DNA from: Rahnella bruchi
Lineage (GTDB): Bacteria > Pseudomonadota > Gammaproteobacteria > Enterobacterales > Enterobacteriaceae
NCBI RefSeq assembly: GCF_003614975.1
Contig: NZ_QZWI01000001.1
Location: 496,001 to 560,000 of the forward strand
Reading direction: 5' to 3'
DNA length: 64,000 nt
The position numbers were made by a program, and so were the translations under genes. Under the pieces are notes generated by a model. It was not told where the DNA came from. It saw only the letters and a list, made by a program, of their open reading frames with translations, and ran no database searches. Shown piece by piece: positions 7,543-16,972 of the stretch; position 1 is the first letter of the stretch, and each line of letters opens with the position of its first letter.

Positions 7543-8172
7543 ATGCGTATCACCTGTTTACATACGGCGGACAGCAATATTGCGGTATTCGAAAATACAG
7601 CGCAGGAGCTCGGGCTAAGTCAGCATCAGTTCGTGCATGTATCCCGACCTGATTTACTCGCGGCAGCCGAAAAGGCAGGCGGACTGACGGCGGATATTCT
7701 TCAGCAAACCGCAGAGGTTCTGCTGGCCCTGAGTGAAAATGCCGACCGCGTTTTACTGACCTGTTCGACGCTGGGTTCGGCCGCCACGCTTGCGGCAGAA
7801 ACAGCTGCGGTGCCCGTTATGCGTGTCGATCAGGCGCTGGCAGTACGGGCTATGAAAACCGCAGGAAATGTTGTCGCGCTGTGTGCCGTCGAAACGACGC
7901 TGGAGCCGACGCGTCAGCTGTTCATGCAGGTAGAAAAACATCCACTGGCACAGCTTGAAATCCGTCTGGTGGCGGGCGCCTGGGAAAAGTTTAAGCAGGG
8001 AGATCTGGCCGGATATTTACAGACCATCGCGGCAGCGGCAGATGCGCAATATTTGAAAGGCGCAGCCTGTGTGGTGCTCGCTCAGGCTTCAATGACCGGT
8101 GCAGCGCAGCTGACACAAATGGGCAAACCCTTCACCAGTCCCGAATGTGGTTTGCGAGCGGCGCTGGCCTGA
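7543..8172 (+). CDS. Asp/Glu racemase-superfamily protein
   Basis: Cytoplasmic protein of 209 aa of the aspartate/glutamate/hydantoin racemase fold. The first catalytic cysteine of the family is visible in VLLTCSTLGSAA (about residue 74), and GKPFTSPECGLRAAL near the C-terminus fits the family end. In two-cysteine racemases a second cysteine lies in the second half; here the matching motif reads VVLAQASMTGAA, with alanine and serine instead. A classical two-base racemase mechanism is therefore doubtful, and a decarboxylase- or isomerase-like activity is conceivable. The ATG at 7543 has CAGGAG upstream. Single gene, followed by yohP on the same strand. Confidence 0.75.
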   Translation: MRITCLHTADSNIAVFENTAQELGLSQHQFVHVSRPDLLAAAEKAGGLTADILQQTAEVLLALSENADRVLLTCSTLGSAATLAAETAAVPVMRVDQALAVRAMKTAGNVVALCAVETTLEPTRQLFMQVEKHPLAQLEIRLVAGAWEKFKQGDLAGYLQTIAAAADAQYLKGAACVVLAQASMTGAAQLTQMGKPFTSPECGLRAALA

Positions 8173-8279
8173 AGACGACGGGCAAAAGCAGAAATGTGGA
8201 CAGAAGCTATACTGATAAGGAATATCATTGGCTTAGCCTGACGGCCGATGACGACTGAAGAGAGTGTTAAGGAGATAAC

Positions 8280-8363
8280 ATGAAAATTATTCTGTGGATC
8301 ATCGCCATCATCTTTATCGTCGGCTTACTGACCCTCACAGGGGTGTTTAAACTGATTTTCTGA
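8280..8363 (+). CDS. yohP: Small inner-membrane protein YohP
   Basis: 27-aa single-pass membrane protein, MKIILWIIAIIFIVGLL followed by TLTGVFKLIF. It has the same length as E. coli YohP and matches it closely, including the MKIILW start and the GVFK-IF end. AAGGAG lies 7 bases upstream of the ATG, an excellent ribosome site. YohP is a known model for post-translational membrane insertion of tiny proteins; its cellular role is unknown. Location next to pbpG, yohC and dusC repeats the E. coli order. It is easily missed because of its length. Confidence 0.88.
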   Translation: MKIILWIIAIIFIVGLLTLTGVFKLIF

Positions 8364-8381
8364 TTACGATTTTCTGCCCTG

Positions 8382-8415
8382 CAAAAAAAAGTCCGGCACT
8401 GTGGCCGGACTTTTT
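8382..8415. terminator. Bidirectional terminator between yohP and pbpG
   Basis: Stem AAGTCCGGC / GCCGGACTT with an ACTGTG loop, flanked by A-run and T-run on either side, so it works for both convergent genes. Confidence 0.85.
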
Positions 8416-8431
8416 CATTTCTATCATCTGA

Positions 8432-9370
8432 TCAGTCGTCAGCTTCTTCGACAGATGGCTGTGTTTTTTGCTGCTCTTTCTGCTTACGGTAGTTCTTCGC
8501 AATCTGCGGAACGGGCACGGTTTTGCCGGTTTCCATCCAGGTACGCAGACGGTTGGCATCCGCAAAGGCAGTAAATTTACCGAAGGCATCCATCACGACC
8601 AGCGTCACCGGTTTGCCATTGATAGTGGTGCGCATCGCCAGACAATGCCCTGCATCATCGGTGTATCCGGTCTTGGTCAGCTGAATGCTCCAGGACGGAT
8701 TCATGATCAGATGATTGGTATTACGGAACGGCAACGCATAGGCCGGATGGCTGAAGACCGCGGTTTTTTCAGCGGTGGTGCTCAGCTGGCCGATCAGCGG
8801 ATAGCGCTGGGAAGCCAGCAGCAGACGGGTTAAATCGCGTGCGGTGGACACGTTATGCGGCGACAAACCGGTCGGTTCGACATAATGCGTATGGGTCATT
8901 CCCAGCGATTTCGCTTTGACATTCATGGCTTTAATGAATGCTGAATAGCCGCCCGGATAATGTGCCGCGAGGCTGGCCGCTGCACGGTTTTCCGAAGACA
9001 TCAGCGCGAGCTGAATCATCTGACGACGCGTAATTTCGCTGTTGAGTTTAACGCGCGAGAATACGCCGCGCATTTCAGGGGTATTGCTGATATCGACGTT
9101 AATCACTTCGTCGAGCGGCAGATTCGCATCCAGCGTAACCATCGCGGTCATCAGTTTTGTCAGGGAGGCAATCGGCCTCACCTCATCAGGATTTCGGGAA
9201 TAAATCACTTCGTGGCTTTTCAGATCCACCACCATGGCGCTGCCGGAAGCAATTTGAACAATAGGGGCGACAGCCTGCTCTTGCTTTGCTGCGAAGGCGG
9301 CAGGTGCAGACAACATGCCTGTATTTAAGGCTAATAAGCTCAGAACCAGAAGACGGATTTTCACATGCAT
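8432..9370 (-). CDS. pbpG: D-alanyl-D-alanine endopeptidase PBP7/8
   Basis: Periplasmic low-molecular-weight penicillin-binding protein of 312 aa (E. coli 310). It cleaves D-Ala to meso-diaminopimelate cross-links in peptidoglycan. It has a signal peptide up to about AAFAA (residue 28), then the penicillin-recognising motifs SLTK (69-72, nucleophile Ser69), SEN (126-128) and KTG (233-235). Regions such as [25 protein letters not shown] and VEPTGLS match the E. coli protein closely. The upstream region contains one arm of a 16-bp inverted repeat only 10 bp from the ATG, so it lies within the leader. Single-gene unit ending at a shared terminator. Confidence 0.95.
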   Translation of the reverse strand: MHVKIRLLVLSLLALNTGMLSAPAAFAAKQEQAVAPIVQIASGSAMVVDLKSHEVIYSRNPDEVRPIASLTKLMTAMVTLDANLPLDEVINVDISNTPEMRGVFSRVKLNSEITRRQMIQLALMSSENRAAASLAAHYPGGYSAFIKAMNVKAKSLGMTHTHYVEPTGLSPHNVSTARDLTRLLLASQRYPLIGQLSTTAEKTAVFSHPAYALPFRNTNHLIMNPSWSIQLTKTGYTDDAGHCLAMRTTINGKPVTLVVMDAFGKFTAFADANRLRTWMETGKTVPVPQIAKNYRKQKEQQKTQPSVEEADD

Positions 9371-9379
9371 TGCTCTGTA

Positions 9380-9618
9380 TTTAGAAAGTTGTCATTAAGT
9401 TATGTCGAAACAGCGGGCGGAATTATAAGTGACGCGAATAGTCTTAGCACCCGCAATTTTCAATTCTATTTGTCACAAAGTCTGTCACCAGCGCCCGCAA
9501 ACCGTGGAACGGCGAGTAAGTGAACACTTGCGTAAGATTGCACTGAATTGCGTCTCTTGATGCAAATCCGCAATTTACAAAATATGCTGTAACATTCCCC
9601 ACATGACAACTTTCTAAA
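9380..9618. repeat. 239-bp segment bounded by perfect 16-bp inverted repeats
   Basis: Arm 1 TTTAGAAAGTTGTCAT at 9380-9395 and arm 2 ATGACAACTTTCTAAA at 9603-9618 are exact reverse complements 207 bp apart. The segment fills the whole gap between pbpG and the hydrolase gene. It has no gene and no obvious target-site duplication. It holds the pbpG promoter, so the arms could equally be paired regulator sites. Confidence 0.85.
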
Positions 9619-9621
9619 CCG

Positions 9622-10524
9622 TCAGCTATTGGTCGGGACCCAGCGATAACCTTTTCCGAGACGCTCTACCCTTCCTGTCCCCGGAAATGCAATGTGCGCG
9701 GCTCCCACCAGATATCCGTATTCTGCGGCATCGCTAAGCGCCTGCTCGCGGGTTCTGATCGCCTGACTCTGATCGATATCAAATTGAATCGCCACCGCAG
9801 GTTCCTGCATTTGTACCGGCTCTGCATGAATAATATCGCCCCAGAACAGCATCTTCTCCGTTCCGCTTTCCAGCAGGTACATCACGCTGCCGGGCGTATG
9901 TCCCGGCGCAGGAATAGCGCGGATCAGCCGATGAACCTGCGCAGGTGCGGTAAAAGTCTGCAATTTTCCGGAATCCTGAACCGGTGTCATTACTCGTTTT
10001 GCATTATTGAATGAACGGTGGCGGCCTTCAGGAATATCATCAAGATTGTCGCGAGCGAGCCAGTAGGTGGCGTCTTCCTGTGAAACTTTCACCGGCGCCT
10101 GCGTGAATACCGGTGCGCCGTCCAGTGAAACACCGCCGCAATGGTCGCTGTGAATATGCGTCAGCAACACCAGCGTAATACTCTCAGGCGGATAGCCCGC
10201 CGCGCGCAAATGATTTTGCAAATGACCACCGGTATAGCCGGTCAGTGCGCCAGCACCCGTATCAATCAAAATCCGCTGATCGCCGGTATCCACCACGAAC
10301 GCATTCACTGACGCATCCATTTCCGTGGGCATTGCCGCTTGTGTCATACGCTGCCTGATATCTTCTACCGAGATATTGGTCAGCAATTTCTCAAGCGGCA
10401 TTTTCATCGAACCGTCAGAAATAGCCGTCACTGTGACATCCCCGACTTTCAGCCGGTAAAAACCGGTGCTTTGAGTGTCTGAAGCCTGCGGCGCTGCGCC
10501 GATTACAGCGGATGGATGATTCAT
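9622..10524 (-). CDS. Metallo-beta-lactamase-fold hydrolase
   Basis: Cytoplasmic MBL-fold enzyme of 300 aa. The zinc motif HIHSDH is at residues 123-128, with a further metal-binding GHTPGSV downstream and FWGDIIHAEPVQ near residue 248. No signal peptide is seen. Substrate is unknown; lactonase-like and other small hydrolases share this layout, so AHL-lactonase-type activity is one possibility among many. The frame extends 68 codons further, but that stretch overlaps the dusC terminator. The ATG at 10524 with CCGGAG upstream and MNHPSAV is preferred. It stands alone between pbpG and dusC and has no counterpart in the E. coli order. Confidence 0.85.
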   Translation of the reverse strand: MNHPSAVIGAAPQASDTQSTGFYRLKVGDVTVTAISDGSMKMPLEKLLTNISVEDIRQRMTQAAMPTEMDASVNAFVVDTGDQRILIDTGAGALTGYTGGHLQNHLRAAGYPPESITLVLLTHIHSDHCGGVSLDGAPVFTQAPVKVSQEDATYWLARDNLDDIPEGRHRSFNNAKRVMTPVQDSGKLQTFTAPAQVHRLIRAIPAPGHTPGSVMYLLESGTEKMLFWGDIIHAEPVQMQEPAVAIQFDIDQSQAIRTREQALSDAAEYGYLVGAAHIAFPGTGRVERLGKGYRWVPTNS

Positions 10525-10622
10525 TTTTTGTGACTCCGGAAAGTGATGATTTGTCAGAAGATTGATCTGAGTATTGATCCCCTTCGCGCATCCTTCAAAG
10601 CAATCTGAGCCCTGCACAAAAG

Positions 10623-10646
10623 AAAAAGGCGCCGTTAAGCGCCTTT
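10623..10646 (-). terminator. Intrinsic terminator of dusC
   Basis: Stem AAAGGCGC / GCGCCTTT around CGTTAA, followed on the minus strand by a T-run (TTTTTC). It lies 60 bp after the dusC stop. Confidence 0.85.
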
Positions 10647-10705
10647 CTGGTGATGGAGTAAAACTTACTGATTGTCGATCAGGTAACAAACGTCCTGGAG
10701 CAAGA

Positions 10706-11635
10706 TCACCGGTTGATGCGTTCAGCAATCTCCTTTGACGTCTTCAGCACACGGATTTCAGTAAACAACTCTGTCGCTTCTTCGTACTCTTTACGCAAAT
10801 AGCTCAGCCACTGTTTGATACGCGCAACGTGATACAAACCGGTATCGCCCTGCTTTTCCAGACGGGTGTATTTCTGCAACAACGTCATCACGTCCGGCCA
10901 CGGCATACGCGGTTCGTTGTACTTCACCACGCGGCTCAGGTTCGGGATATTCAGTGCACCGCGCCCCAGCATCACGGCATCACAGCCGGTGGTCTGCATA
11001 CAGGCCTGACCGCTTTCGTAATCCCAGATCTCACCGTTAGCGATCACCGGAATACTCAGCCGCTGACGGATTTCACCAATCGCCGCCCAGTTAATGCGCT
11101 CCGGCTTATAGCCGTCTTCTTTGGTGCGTCCGTGAACGGTCAGCTCGGTAGCACCGGCCTGTTGCACCGCATCGGCAATCTCGAAGCTGCGCTCCAGTGA
11201 ATCCCAGCCGAGACGTACTTTCACCGTCACAGGAAGATGTGCCGGTACCGCAGCACGCATCGCTTTCGCGCCCTGATAAATCAGCTCGGGATCTTTGAGT
11301 AGCGTCGCGCCGCCGCCGCTGCCGTTAACCATTTTTGACGGACAACCGCAGTTGAGATCGACACCGTAAGAACCCAGCTCGACGGCAAAAGCAGCATTTT
11401 CAGCCAGCCATTGCGGATATTGTCCGAGCAGCTGCACGCGCACCCGTGTGCCGGAAGGCGTACGGCTTTCATGATGTAATTCGGGGCACAGGCGATGGAA
11501 AACTTTGGCGGGCAGCAGCTGATCGACCACACGCACAAACTCAGTGATGCACAAATCGTAGTCGTTCACTTCAGTAAGAAGTTCACGAACCAGGGGATCA
11601 AGCACACCTTCCATCGGAGCCAGTAATACGCGCAT
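10706..11635 (-). CDS. dusC: tRNA-dihydrouridine(16) synthase
   Basis: FMN-dependent enzyme that reduces uridine 16 in the tRNA D-loop. At 309 aa it has the TIM-barrel N-terminal domain starting LLAPMEGV, with FMN- and substrate-binding QLLGQ (68-72), the catalytic cysteine in [15 protein letters not shown] (Cys98), [19 protein letters not shown] and IANGEI. A helical tRNA-binding C-terminal domain follows. LCITEFVRV near the start and the length point to the DusC subgroup rather than DusA or DusB. It ends at its own terminator. In E. coli dusC also neighbours yohP and pbpG. Confidence 0.95.
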   Translation of the reverse strand: MRVLLAPMEGVLDPLVRELLTEVNDYDLCITEFVRVVDQLLPAKVFHRLCPELHHESRTPSGTRVRVQLLGQYPQWLAENAAFAVELGSYGVDLNCGCPSKMVNGSGGGATLLKDPELIYQGAKAMRAAVPAHLPVTVKVRLGWDSLERSFEIADAVQQAGATELTVHGRTKEDGYKPERINWAAIGEIRQRLSIPVIANGEIWDYESGQACMQTTGCDAVMLGRGALNIPNLSRVVKYNEPRMPWPDVMTLLQKYTRLEKQGDTGLYHVARIKQWLSYLRKEYEEATELFTEIRVLKTSKEIAERINR

Positions 11636-11693
11636 CGCAATTCAACCTTTAAAAATGACGCGCAAGATTACCGCATGGCCCGCCGGCGGGCAA

Positions 11694-13139
11694 TTACCCC
11701 TGCGACAAATCGCGGCTCAGGTGTTCCGGTGCAATGCCGCTGGCCCGCCGGGCTTTTACTGAACGCCACGCAATCCAGACGGCCAGAAATGCCGGTATGG
11801 CAAACAACAGGAACATCCAGAACGCCGCGTTAGCCGCGCCGGTATCGCCCTGACTCACTCCCGCGAAGTTTGCAACGGTGCCCGCCAGTGCCGCACCGAG
11901 CGCTGAAGCAAAGGACTGGACGACGGTGATCGATGCCCCGGCTTTTTCGCGATCGTCCTCCGGTGCCTGTTGCAACACGCGGGTCAGCAAATGCGGCCAG
12001 CCAAGTCCGATGCCGAAACCGGCCAGCGTCAGTCCGAGGACTACGCCACTGATATTCAGCCACGGCAGACCAAAGGCGACGGGCACGGTGAACAGCAGTA
12101 AAATCAAACCGGCGGCGAGAATTACCGGCCCGCAAACAATGGCGTTGTCGGCCCGGCGGCCCGTCCAGCCGGAGCTTGCCACTTCACTTAACGTCCAGCC
12201 TGCTGCCGCTGCTGCCGTGATGTAACCGGCCGCCAGCGGAGCCTGACCGTGCAAATGTTGCAGCATATAAGGCACAAACAGCTCGCAGCCCAGACCGATA
12301 ATCAGCAGGCTCATGACCAGATACAAACCGTAAAGCGGAGATGAACGACGTAGCGCATTGCGCGGCAGCAGCCTGACATCAGCGGTAAATTCCCGGTGAC
12401 GCAGAATCAAAATCATCACCACCGCAATCACGAATCCGAGCAGGTTAATCCCGCCTTCGGATGACAGACTCCCGGCAGAAACTACCAGCACCGCGCCGGT
12501 CAGCAACGCCAGCTGCATCAGCGGTAACGGCTCATCAGCCTGTTTCTCACGCTGCGCTTTTGGCAATATCCGCCACACCCACAGCCCGAACAAAGAGGTG
12601 ACCGGCAGCAGCAAACCAAACGCCCAGCGCCAGGCGTGCAGTTCTGCGAAGATCCCGCCTACCGCCGGACCGATCAGCGTCGCAATTCCCCACATGGCAG
12701 AAATCAGTGCCATGGCCCGCGGCCAGAGGGATTCTTTAAACAGCAGATTGATCATTGCGTAGGAAAGCGCGAACAGGAATCCGCCGCCTAACCCCTGCAA
12801 TGCACGTCCGAGCAATAACACGGGCATATTGGGAGCCGCCGTACAGATTGCAGCACCGGCAATGAAAATGCCGGTGGCCATCAGATAGCTGCCGCGCGGC
12901 CCGGCGGTACGCATCAGTCGCGCGGAAAGCGCCGAGCCGAGAATGGAGCACACGACATAGAGCGTGGTGTTCCACGCATACCATGCCAGCCCGCCTATAT
13001 CCTGCACCACCGAGGGCAAAATGGTGATTACGATATAACTGTTGGTGGCGTAAAGCGCGACACCGGCGCTCAGGGTGATGGCGCTCCCCCGATTTTCTGC
13101 GCTGAATAAATCCGCCCATCCGTTCTGACTTCCCGACAT
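11694..13139 (-). CDS. MFS drug-type exporter
   Basis: Inner-membrane major-facilitator protein of 481 aa with about 14 hydrophobic segments, of the DHA2-like multidrug type. The A-loop motif is replaced by SARLMRTAGPRGSYL, and motif C is seen as MWGIATLIGPAVGGI near residue 150. No substrate can be named. Start chosen at MSGSQNG (13139), with GCAGAGA just upstream; an ATG 12 codons earlier is possible. It is transcribed divergently from a cysteine-rich winged-helix regulator with 120 bp between start codons, so that regulator probably controls it. GC content is higher than the surroundings, as expected for a membrane-protein gene. Confidence 0.85.
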   Translation of the reverse strand: MSGSQNGWADLFSAENRGSAITLSAGVALYATNSYIVITILPSVVQDIGGLAWYAWNTTLYVVCSILGSALSARLMRTAGPRGSYLMATGIFIAGAAICTAAPNMPVLLLGRALQGLGGGFLFALSYAMINLLFKESLWPRAMALISAMWGIATLIGPAVGGIFAELHAWRWAFGLLLPVTSLFGLWVWRILPKAQREKQADEPLPLMQLALLTGAVLVVSAGSLSSEGGINLLGFVIAVVMILILRHREFTADVRLLPRNALRRSSPLYGLYLVMSLLIIGLGCELFVPYMLQHLHGQAPLAAGYITAAAAAGWTLSEVASSGWTGRRADNAIVCGPVILAAGLILLLFTVPVAFGLPWLNISGVVLGLTLAGFGIGLGWPHLLTRVLQQAPEDDREKAGASITVVQSFASALGAALAGTVANFAGVSQGDTGAANAAFWMFLLFAIPAFLAVWIAWRSVKARRASGIAPEHLSRDLSQG

Positions 13140-13259
13140 TTCTCTGCATCCCTTTGGTTTATGCTTTCCACGCATTGAAGCGCGTTGTGGTTATGGTATG
13201 ATTAAAACAAGAAATTACTTGGAATATGTTTTACGTAATCTAGAACCCGCCGAGGTAAT

Positions 13260-13907
13260 ATGTCAAGCAATGACTTGGAAAATAAAAATGACGTCAGACA
13301 AAGCGTGGCAGAACGCCTGCTGATGCTGCTGAAAACGCGCGGGGAATTACAGGCCAGTGATGCCGGCCATCTGCTGGGCACCACCGGAGAAGCGGCGCGA
13401 CAGCAGTTTGTGAAGCTGGCGAAAGAAGGTCTGGTGGAAGCCAAAGCCGTTTCTCAAGGTGTCGGCCGTCCTGCGCAATACTGGCAACTGACCGCCGCAG
13501 GTCATGCGCGATTCCCCGATGCACACGCCGATCTCACCGTACAACTTTTGCAGCTGATCCGCACTTCTCTTGGCGATTCGGCGCTGGACCAGCTCATCAC
13601 CTCGCGGGAAAAAATCACGCAGGAAAACTATCGGCAGGCGATGCGCGGTGCGGTGTCGATAGAAGAAAAATTACAAAGGCTGACGGATATCCGTACCCGT
13701 GAAGGCTATATGGCGGACTGGACATTGCAGGAAGATGGCAGTTATCTGTTCGTCGAAAATCACTGCCCGATTTGCGCCGCAGCGACGACCTGTCAGGGAT
13801 TTTGCCGGGCGGAACGCGATGTATTTAGCGATGTGCTGGACGCTGACGTGCAGCGCACCGAGCATATTTTGCAGGGCGCGCGCCGCTGCGCGTATGTGAT
13901 CCGCTAA
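13260..13907 (+). CDS. Winged-helix regulator with C-terminal cysteine cluster (SufR-like family)
   Basis: 215-aa DNA-binding protein. Residues 15-70 form a winged helix (VAERLLMLLKTRG, then DAGHLLGTTGEAARQQFVKL, then the GVGRPAQYWQLT wing), typical of the SufR/COG2345 group. The C-terminal half carries HCPIC at 168-172, with Cys178, Cys182 and Cys210. This cluster could hold a metal or an iron-sulfur centre, as in SufR, but spacing differs from cyanobacterial SufR and the ligand is unproven. Divergent from the MFS exporter gene, so it most likely regulates that gene and itself. The ATG at 13260 follows GAGGTAAT. A loosely symmetrical ATTAC / GTAAT pair in the shared promoter (13213-13240) is a possible operator. 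Confidence 0.8.
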   Translation: MSSNDLENKNDVRQSVAERLLMLLKTRGELQASDAGHLLGTTGEAARQQFVKLAKEGLVEAKAVSQGVGRPAQYWQLTAAGHARFPDAHADLTVQLLQLIRTSLGDSALDQLITSREKITQENYRQAMRGAVSIEEKLQRLTDIRTREGYMADWTLQEDGSYLFVENHCPICAAATTCQGFCRAERDVFSDVLDADVQRTEHILQGARRCAYVIR

Positions 13908-13930
13908 GTTCCTGACCAGATGACAGACGA

Positions 13931-13956
13931 AAAAAAACCGCCGGTGAAGGCGGTTT
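13931..13956. terminator. Terminator between regulator and rhlE
   Basis: Stem AAACCGCC / GGCGGTTT with a GGTGAA loop. The adjacent run of seven A residues on the + strand becomes a T-run for the minus strand, so it mainly serves rhlE. Confidence 0.8.
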
Positions 13957-13978
13957 GATTGCAGAGCAGTGATGACAA

Positions 13979-15388
13979 TTACTTGTTGCCGCTGCCTGCA
14001 TTGCCGGTACGACGCTGGCCTGCATGAGCCGGACGCGAACGTGCCGGACGGTTTTCGGCAGAACCACGGTTTTCTGAACCGCGATTTTCAGAGGTACCGC
14101 TGCGCTGCGCATTGCCGCCCTGACGCGGAGCGCCGGAACGTGGAGCACCTGAACGCGGTGCGCCCGGACGCTGGCCCTGACGTGGCGCGCCACGACCGCC
14201 GCCGCCGCTGCCCTGACGACCATTAATGATCGGCTCAGCTTTGATGCTCGGGTCTGGCTCGTAACCTTCCAGCGCGATGCGTGGAATTTCACGTTTCAGC
14301 AGACGTTCGATATCACGCAGCAGTTTGTGTTCGTCAACGCACACCAGAGAAATCGCTTCACCGGTGGCTTCCGCACGACCGGTACGGCCGATACGGTGAA
14401 CGTAATCTTCCGGTACGTTTGGCAGCTCGTAGTTCACCACGTGCGGCAGCATATCGATATCCAGACCGCGCGCGGCAATATCGGTCGCAACCAGCACTCG
14501 GACTGAACCGGCTTTGAAATCGGCCAGTGCACGGGTACGTGCGCCCTGACTTTTATTGCCGTGAATAGCGGCGGCAGTGATGCCGTCTTTATTCAGCTGC
14601 TCTGCCAGATGGTTTGCGCCGTGTTTAGTACGGTTGAAGACCAGCACCTGTTTCCAGTCGCCTTCGCCAATCATCTGAGACAGCAATTCTCTTTTACGTT
14701 TCTTATCAACAAAGTGAACGCTTTGTTCAATTTGCGCAGAAGCGGTGTTGCGACGCGCCACTTCGACAGAAGCAGGGTTAGTCAGCAACTTGCTCGCCAG
14801 ACCTTTAATCTCATCAGAGAAAGTCGCGGAGAACAGCAGATTCTGGCGCTTGGCAGGCAGTTTCGCCAGCACGCGACGGATGTCATGAATGAAGCCCATG
14901 TCCAGCATGCGGTCAGCTTCGTCCAGCACCAGGATTTCAACCTGAGACAAATCAACAGCACGCTGATGTTCCAGATCCAGCAAACGACCAGGCGTTGCGA
15001 TCAGCACATCCACACCACCGCGCAGTTTCAACATCTGCGGGTTGATGCTCACACCACCAAATACCACCAGAGAACGCAGGGTCAGGTATTTGCTGTAAGC
15101 CTGTACGTTTTCACCAATCTGCGCCGCCAGCTCGCGGGTTGGGGTCAGGATCAGCGCACGAACAGGGCGACGTCCTTTGAATTGCGCGTTGGTATGGCTG
15201 AGCATATTAAGCAGCGGCAGGGTAAAACCAGCGGTTTTACCGGTACCGGTCTGCGCACTCGCCATCAGGTCACGACCTTCAAGCACGACAGGAATAGCCT
15301 GACGCTGAATAGGCGTAGGTTCGCGATAGCCCTGTTCTTCAACAGCACGCAAAATTTCGGCACTTAAGCCGAGGGAATCAAATGACAT
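13979..15388 (-). CDS. rhlE: ATP-dependent RNA helicase RhlE
   Basis: DEAD-box RNA helicase of 469 aa acting in ribosome maturation and RNA turnover. Motifs in order: Q motif [10 protein letters not shown] (about 25-34), motif I AQTGTGKT (45-52), Ia PTRELA, motif II DEAD (156-159), motif III SAT (187-189), then ARGLDI and HRIGRTGR in the second RecA domain. The last about 75 residues are low-complexity and basic (repeats of APRSG, ENRGS), a flexible RNA-binding tail common in RhlE. The frame runs 35 codons further upstream, but MSFDSLGLS is the conserved family start. Single-gene unit with its own terminator. Confidence 0.95.
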   Translation of the reverse strand: MSFDSLGLSAEILRAVEEQGYREPTPIQRQAIPVVLEGRDLMASAQTGTGKTAGFTLPLLNMLSHTNAQFKGRRPVRALILTPTRELAAQIGENVQAYSKYLTLRSLVVFGGVSINPQMLKLRGGVDVLIATPGRLLDLEHQRAVDLSQVEILVLDEADRMLDMGFIHDIRRVLAKLPAKRQNLLFSATFSDEIKGLASKLLTNPASVEVARRNTASAQIEQSVHFVDKKRKRELLSQMIGEGDWKQVLVFNRTKHGANHLAEQLNKDGITAAAIHGNKSQGARTRALADFKAGSVRVLVATDIAARGLDIDMLPHVVNYELPNVPEDYVHRIGRTGRAEATGEAISLVCVDEHKLLRDIERLLKREIPRIALEGYEPDPSIKAEPIINGRQGSGGGGRGAPRQGQRPGAPRSGAPRSGAPRQGGNAQRSGTSENRGSENRGSAENRPARSRPAHAGQRRTGNAGSGNK

Positions 15389-15766
15389 ATAAGGAAAAGC
15401 TCCAGTCCACTCTAACCCGAACGGGGTTCGGTGCAGTTTCAAGAGTGGATGATCAGACGAGGCAAATGAGGCATTACCACGAGGATTCGGCACAAACTGC
15501 AGTGCGCCAGTTGGGGCGATTCTATCATAAAACGCCGCAGAGCGTGAACTTATCTCCTCCGGCCCTGTAACGGGCGGTTACAGAGACTGACTCCGGTGGC
15601 GTTTTCCGGCGGCATAATCTGTCGAGATAATCCCAAATGTTGACACAGGATAATCAATTATAAACCTGATCAATATGTTCCCACTTTTTGCTCCCCGCTA
15701 TATGGATTCGCTTGCTATGCTTTCGGCAGCCCTCTCTTCTTATCCATAAGGCCACACCGCTGCAAC
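15389..15766. other. Divergent promoter region of rhlE and mdtG
   Basis: 378 bp without a convincing gene. It must contain the promoters of both flanking genes. AT-rich stretches with possible -10 boxes lie near 15655-15680 (AATTATAAAC, ATCAATATG). I see no terminator or named operator. Confidence 0.5.
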
Positions 15767-16969
15767 ATGGAAACCTGGAAACTAAATTTAATCTCCGTCT
15801 GGCTCGGCTGTTTTTTTACCGGCATGGCAATGAGTCAGATCCTGCCCTTTTTACCGCTTTATATTGAACAACTGGGTGTGACGTCTCACGAATCTCTGAG
15901 CTTGTGGTCAGGGCTGGTATTTAGCGGCACATTCCTGGTTTCTGCCATCGTGGCACCTCTTTGGGGCAGCCTCGCTGACCGCAAAGGCCGTAAACTGATG
16001 TTGTTACGTGCGGCGCTGGGGATGGCGATCGTCATGATGTTGCAGGGTTTTGCTACCAACGTCTGGCAGCTGTTTATTCTGCGCACGCTGATGGGGCTGA
16101 CGTCAGGTTACATTCCTAATGCGATGGCGATGGTCGCCTCACAGGTGCCACGTGATAAAAGCGGTTGGGCGCTGGGCACGTTGTCTACCGGACAGGTATC
16201 TGGCGTGATCATCGGCCCGCTGCTGGGAGGTTTTATGGCCGACCATCTCGGCCTGCGCACAGTGTTTTTCGTCACCAGCGGCATGTTGTTTATCAGTTTC
16301 CTGATCACGTTATTCCTGATCAAAGAGCGCGTGGTGCCAGTCACTAAAGCCAACCGTCTGAGCGGTAAAGCGGTATTCACCACACTGCCCTATCCGTGGC
16401 TTATCGTCAGCCTGTTCGTCACCACCATGATGATTCAGCTGGCGAATGGTTCCATCAGCCCGATCCTGACGCTGTTTATCCGCGAGCTTTCGTCGGACAC
16501 CAGTAACATCGCCTTTATCAGCGGCGTGATTGCCGCCGTACCGGGCGTTTCCGCGCTGATGGCTGCCCCGAAACTCGGCAAACTCGGCGACCGCATCGGC
16601 GCACACCGCATTCTCATCGCCGCACTGGTCTTCTGTTTCATTCTGTTCTGCCTGATGGCACTGATTAACACCCCGACCCAGCTGGGTATTTTGCGTTTCA
16701 TGCTCGGTTTCGGTGATGGCGCGCTGATGCCTGCGGTACAGGCGCTGCTGGTGAAGTACAGCAGCGACCAGGTAACTGGCCGGATATTTGGTTATAACCA
16801 GTCCTTTATGTATCTCGGCAACGTGGTCGGCCCGCTAATTGGTTCAAGCGCCTCAGCGCTGCTCGGCTTCCGCTGGGTGTTTATCGTTACGGCGATTCTG
16901 GTGTTATTTAACACCGTTCAGGTTTGGTGGAGTTTCCGGCAGGTGCCGACGGGAAGAGTCAGGGTTTGA
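15767..16969 (+). CDS. mdtG: MFS multidrug efflux transporter MdtG
   Basis: Inner-membrane drug/proton antiporter of 400 aa with 12 predicted membrane segments. The DHA1 signature motif [13 protein letters not shown] is at about residues 66-78, motif C-like [14 protein letters not shown] near 142-155, and a second-half copy [12 protein letters not shown] near 266-277. Similarity to E. coli MdtG (408 aa) extends through blocks such as [15 protein letters not shown] and LGILRFMLG; the N-terminus is a few residues shorter. In E. coli MdtG confers fosfomycin and deoxycholate resistance and is activated by MarA, SoxS and Rob; such control is not visible here. A REP-like doublet follows the stop within 5 bp. 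Confidence 0.88.
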   Translation: METWKLNLISVWLGCFFTGMAMSQILPFLPLYIEQLGVTSHESLSLWSGLVFSGTFLVSAIVAPLWGSLADRKGRKLMLLRAALGMAIVMMLQGFATNVWQLFILRTLMGLTSGYIPNAMAMVASQVPRDKSGWALGTLSTGQVSGVIIGPLLGGFMADHLGLRTVFFVTSGMLFISFLITLFLIKERVVPVTKANRLSGKAVFTTLPYPWLIVSLFVTTMMIQLANGSISPILTLFIRELSSDTSNIAFISGVIAAVPGVSALMAAPKLGKLGDRIGAHRILIAALVFCFILFCLMALINTPTQLGILRFMLGFGDGALMPAVQALLVKYSSDQVTGRIFGYNQSFMYLGNVVGPLIGSSASALLGFRWVFIVTAILVLFNTVQVWWSFRQVPTGRVRV

Positions 16970-16972
16970 TGT

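Noticed and set aside
13213-13240. ATTAC / GTAAT pair as the operator of the cysteine-rich regulator
   Set aside because: Only five-base arms with a 16-bp spacer in AT-rich DNA; too weak for a separate feature.
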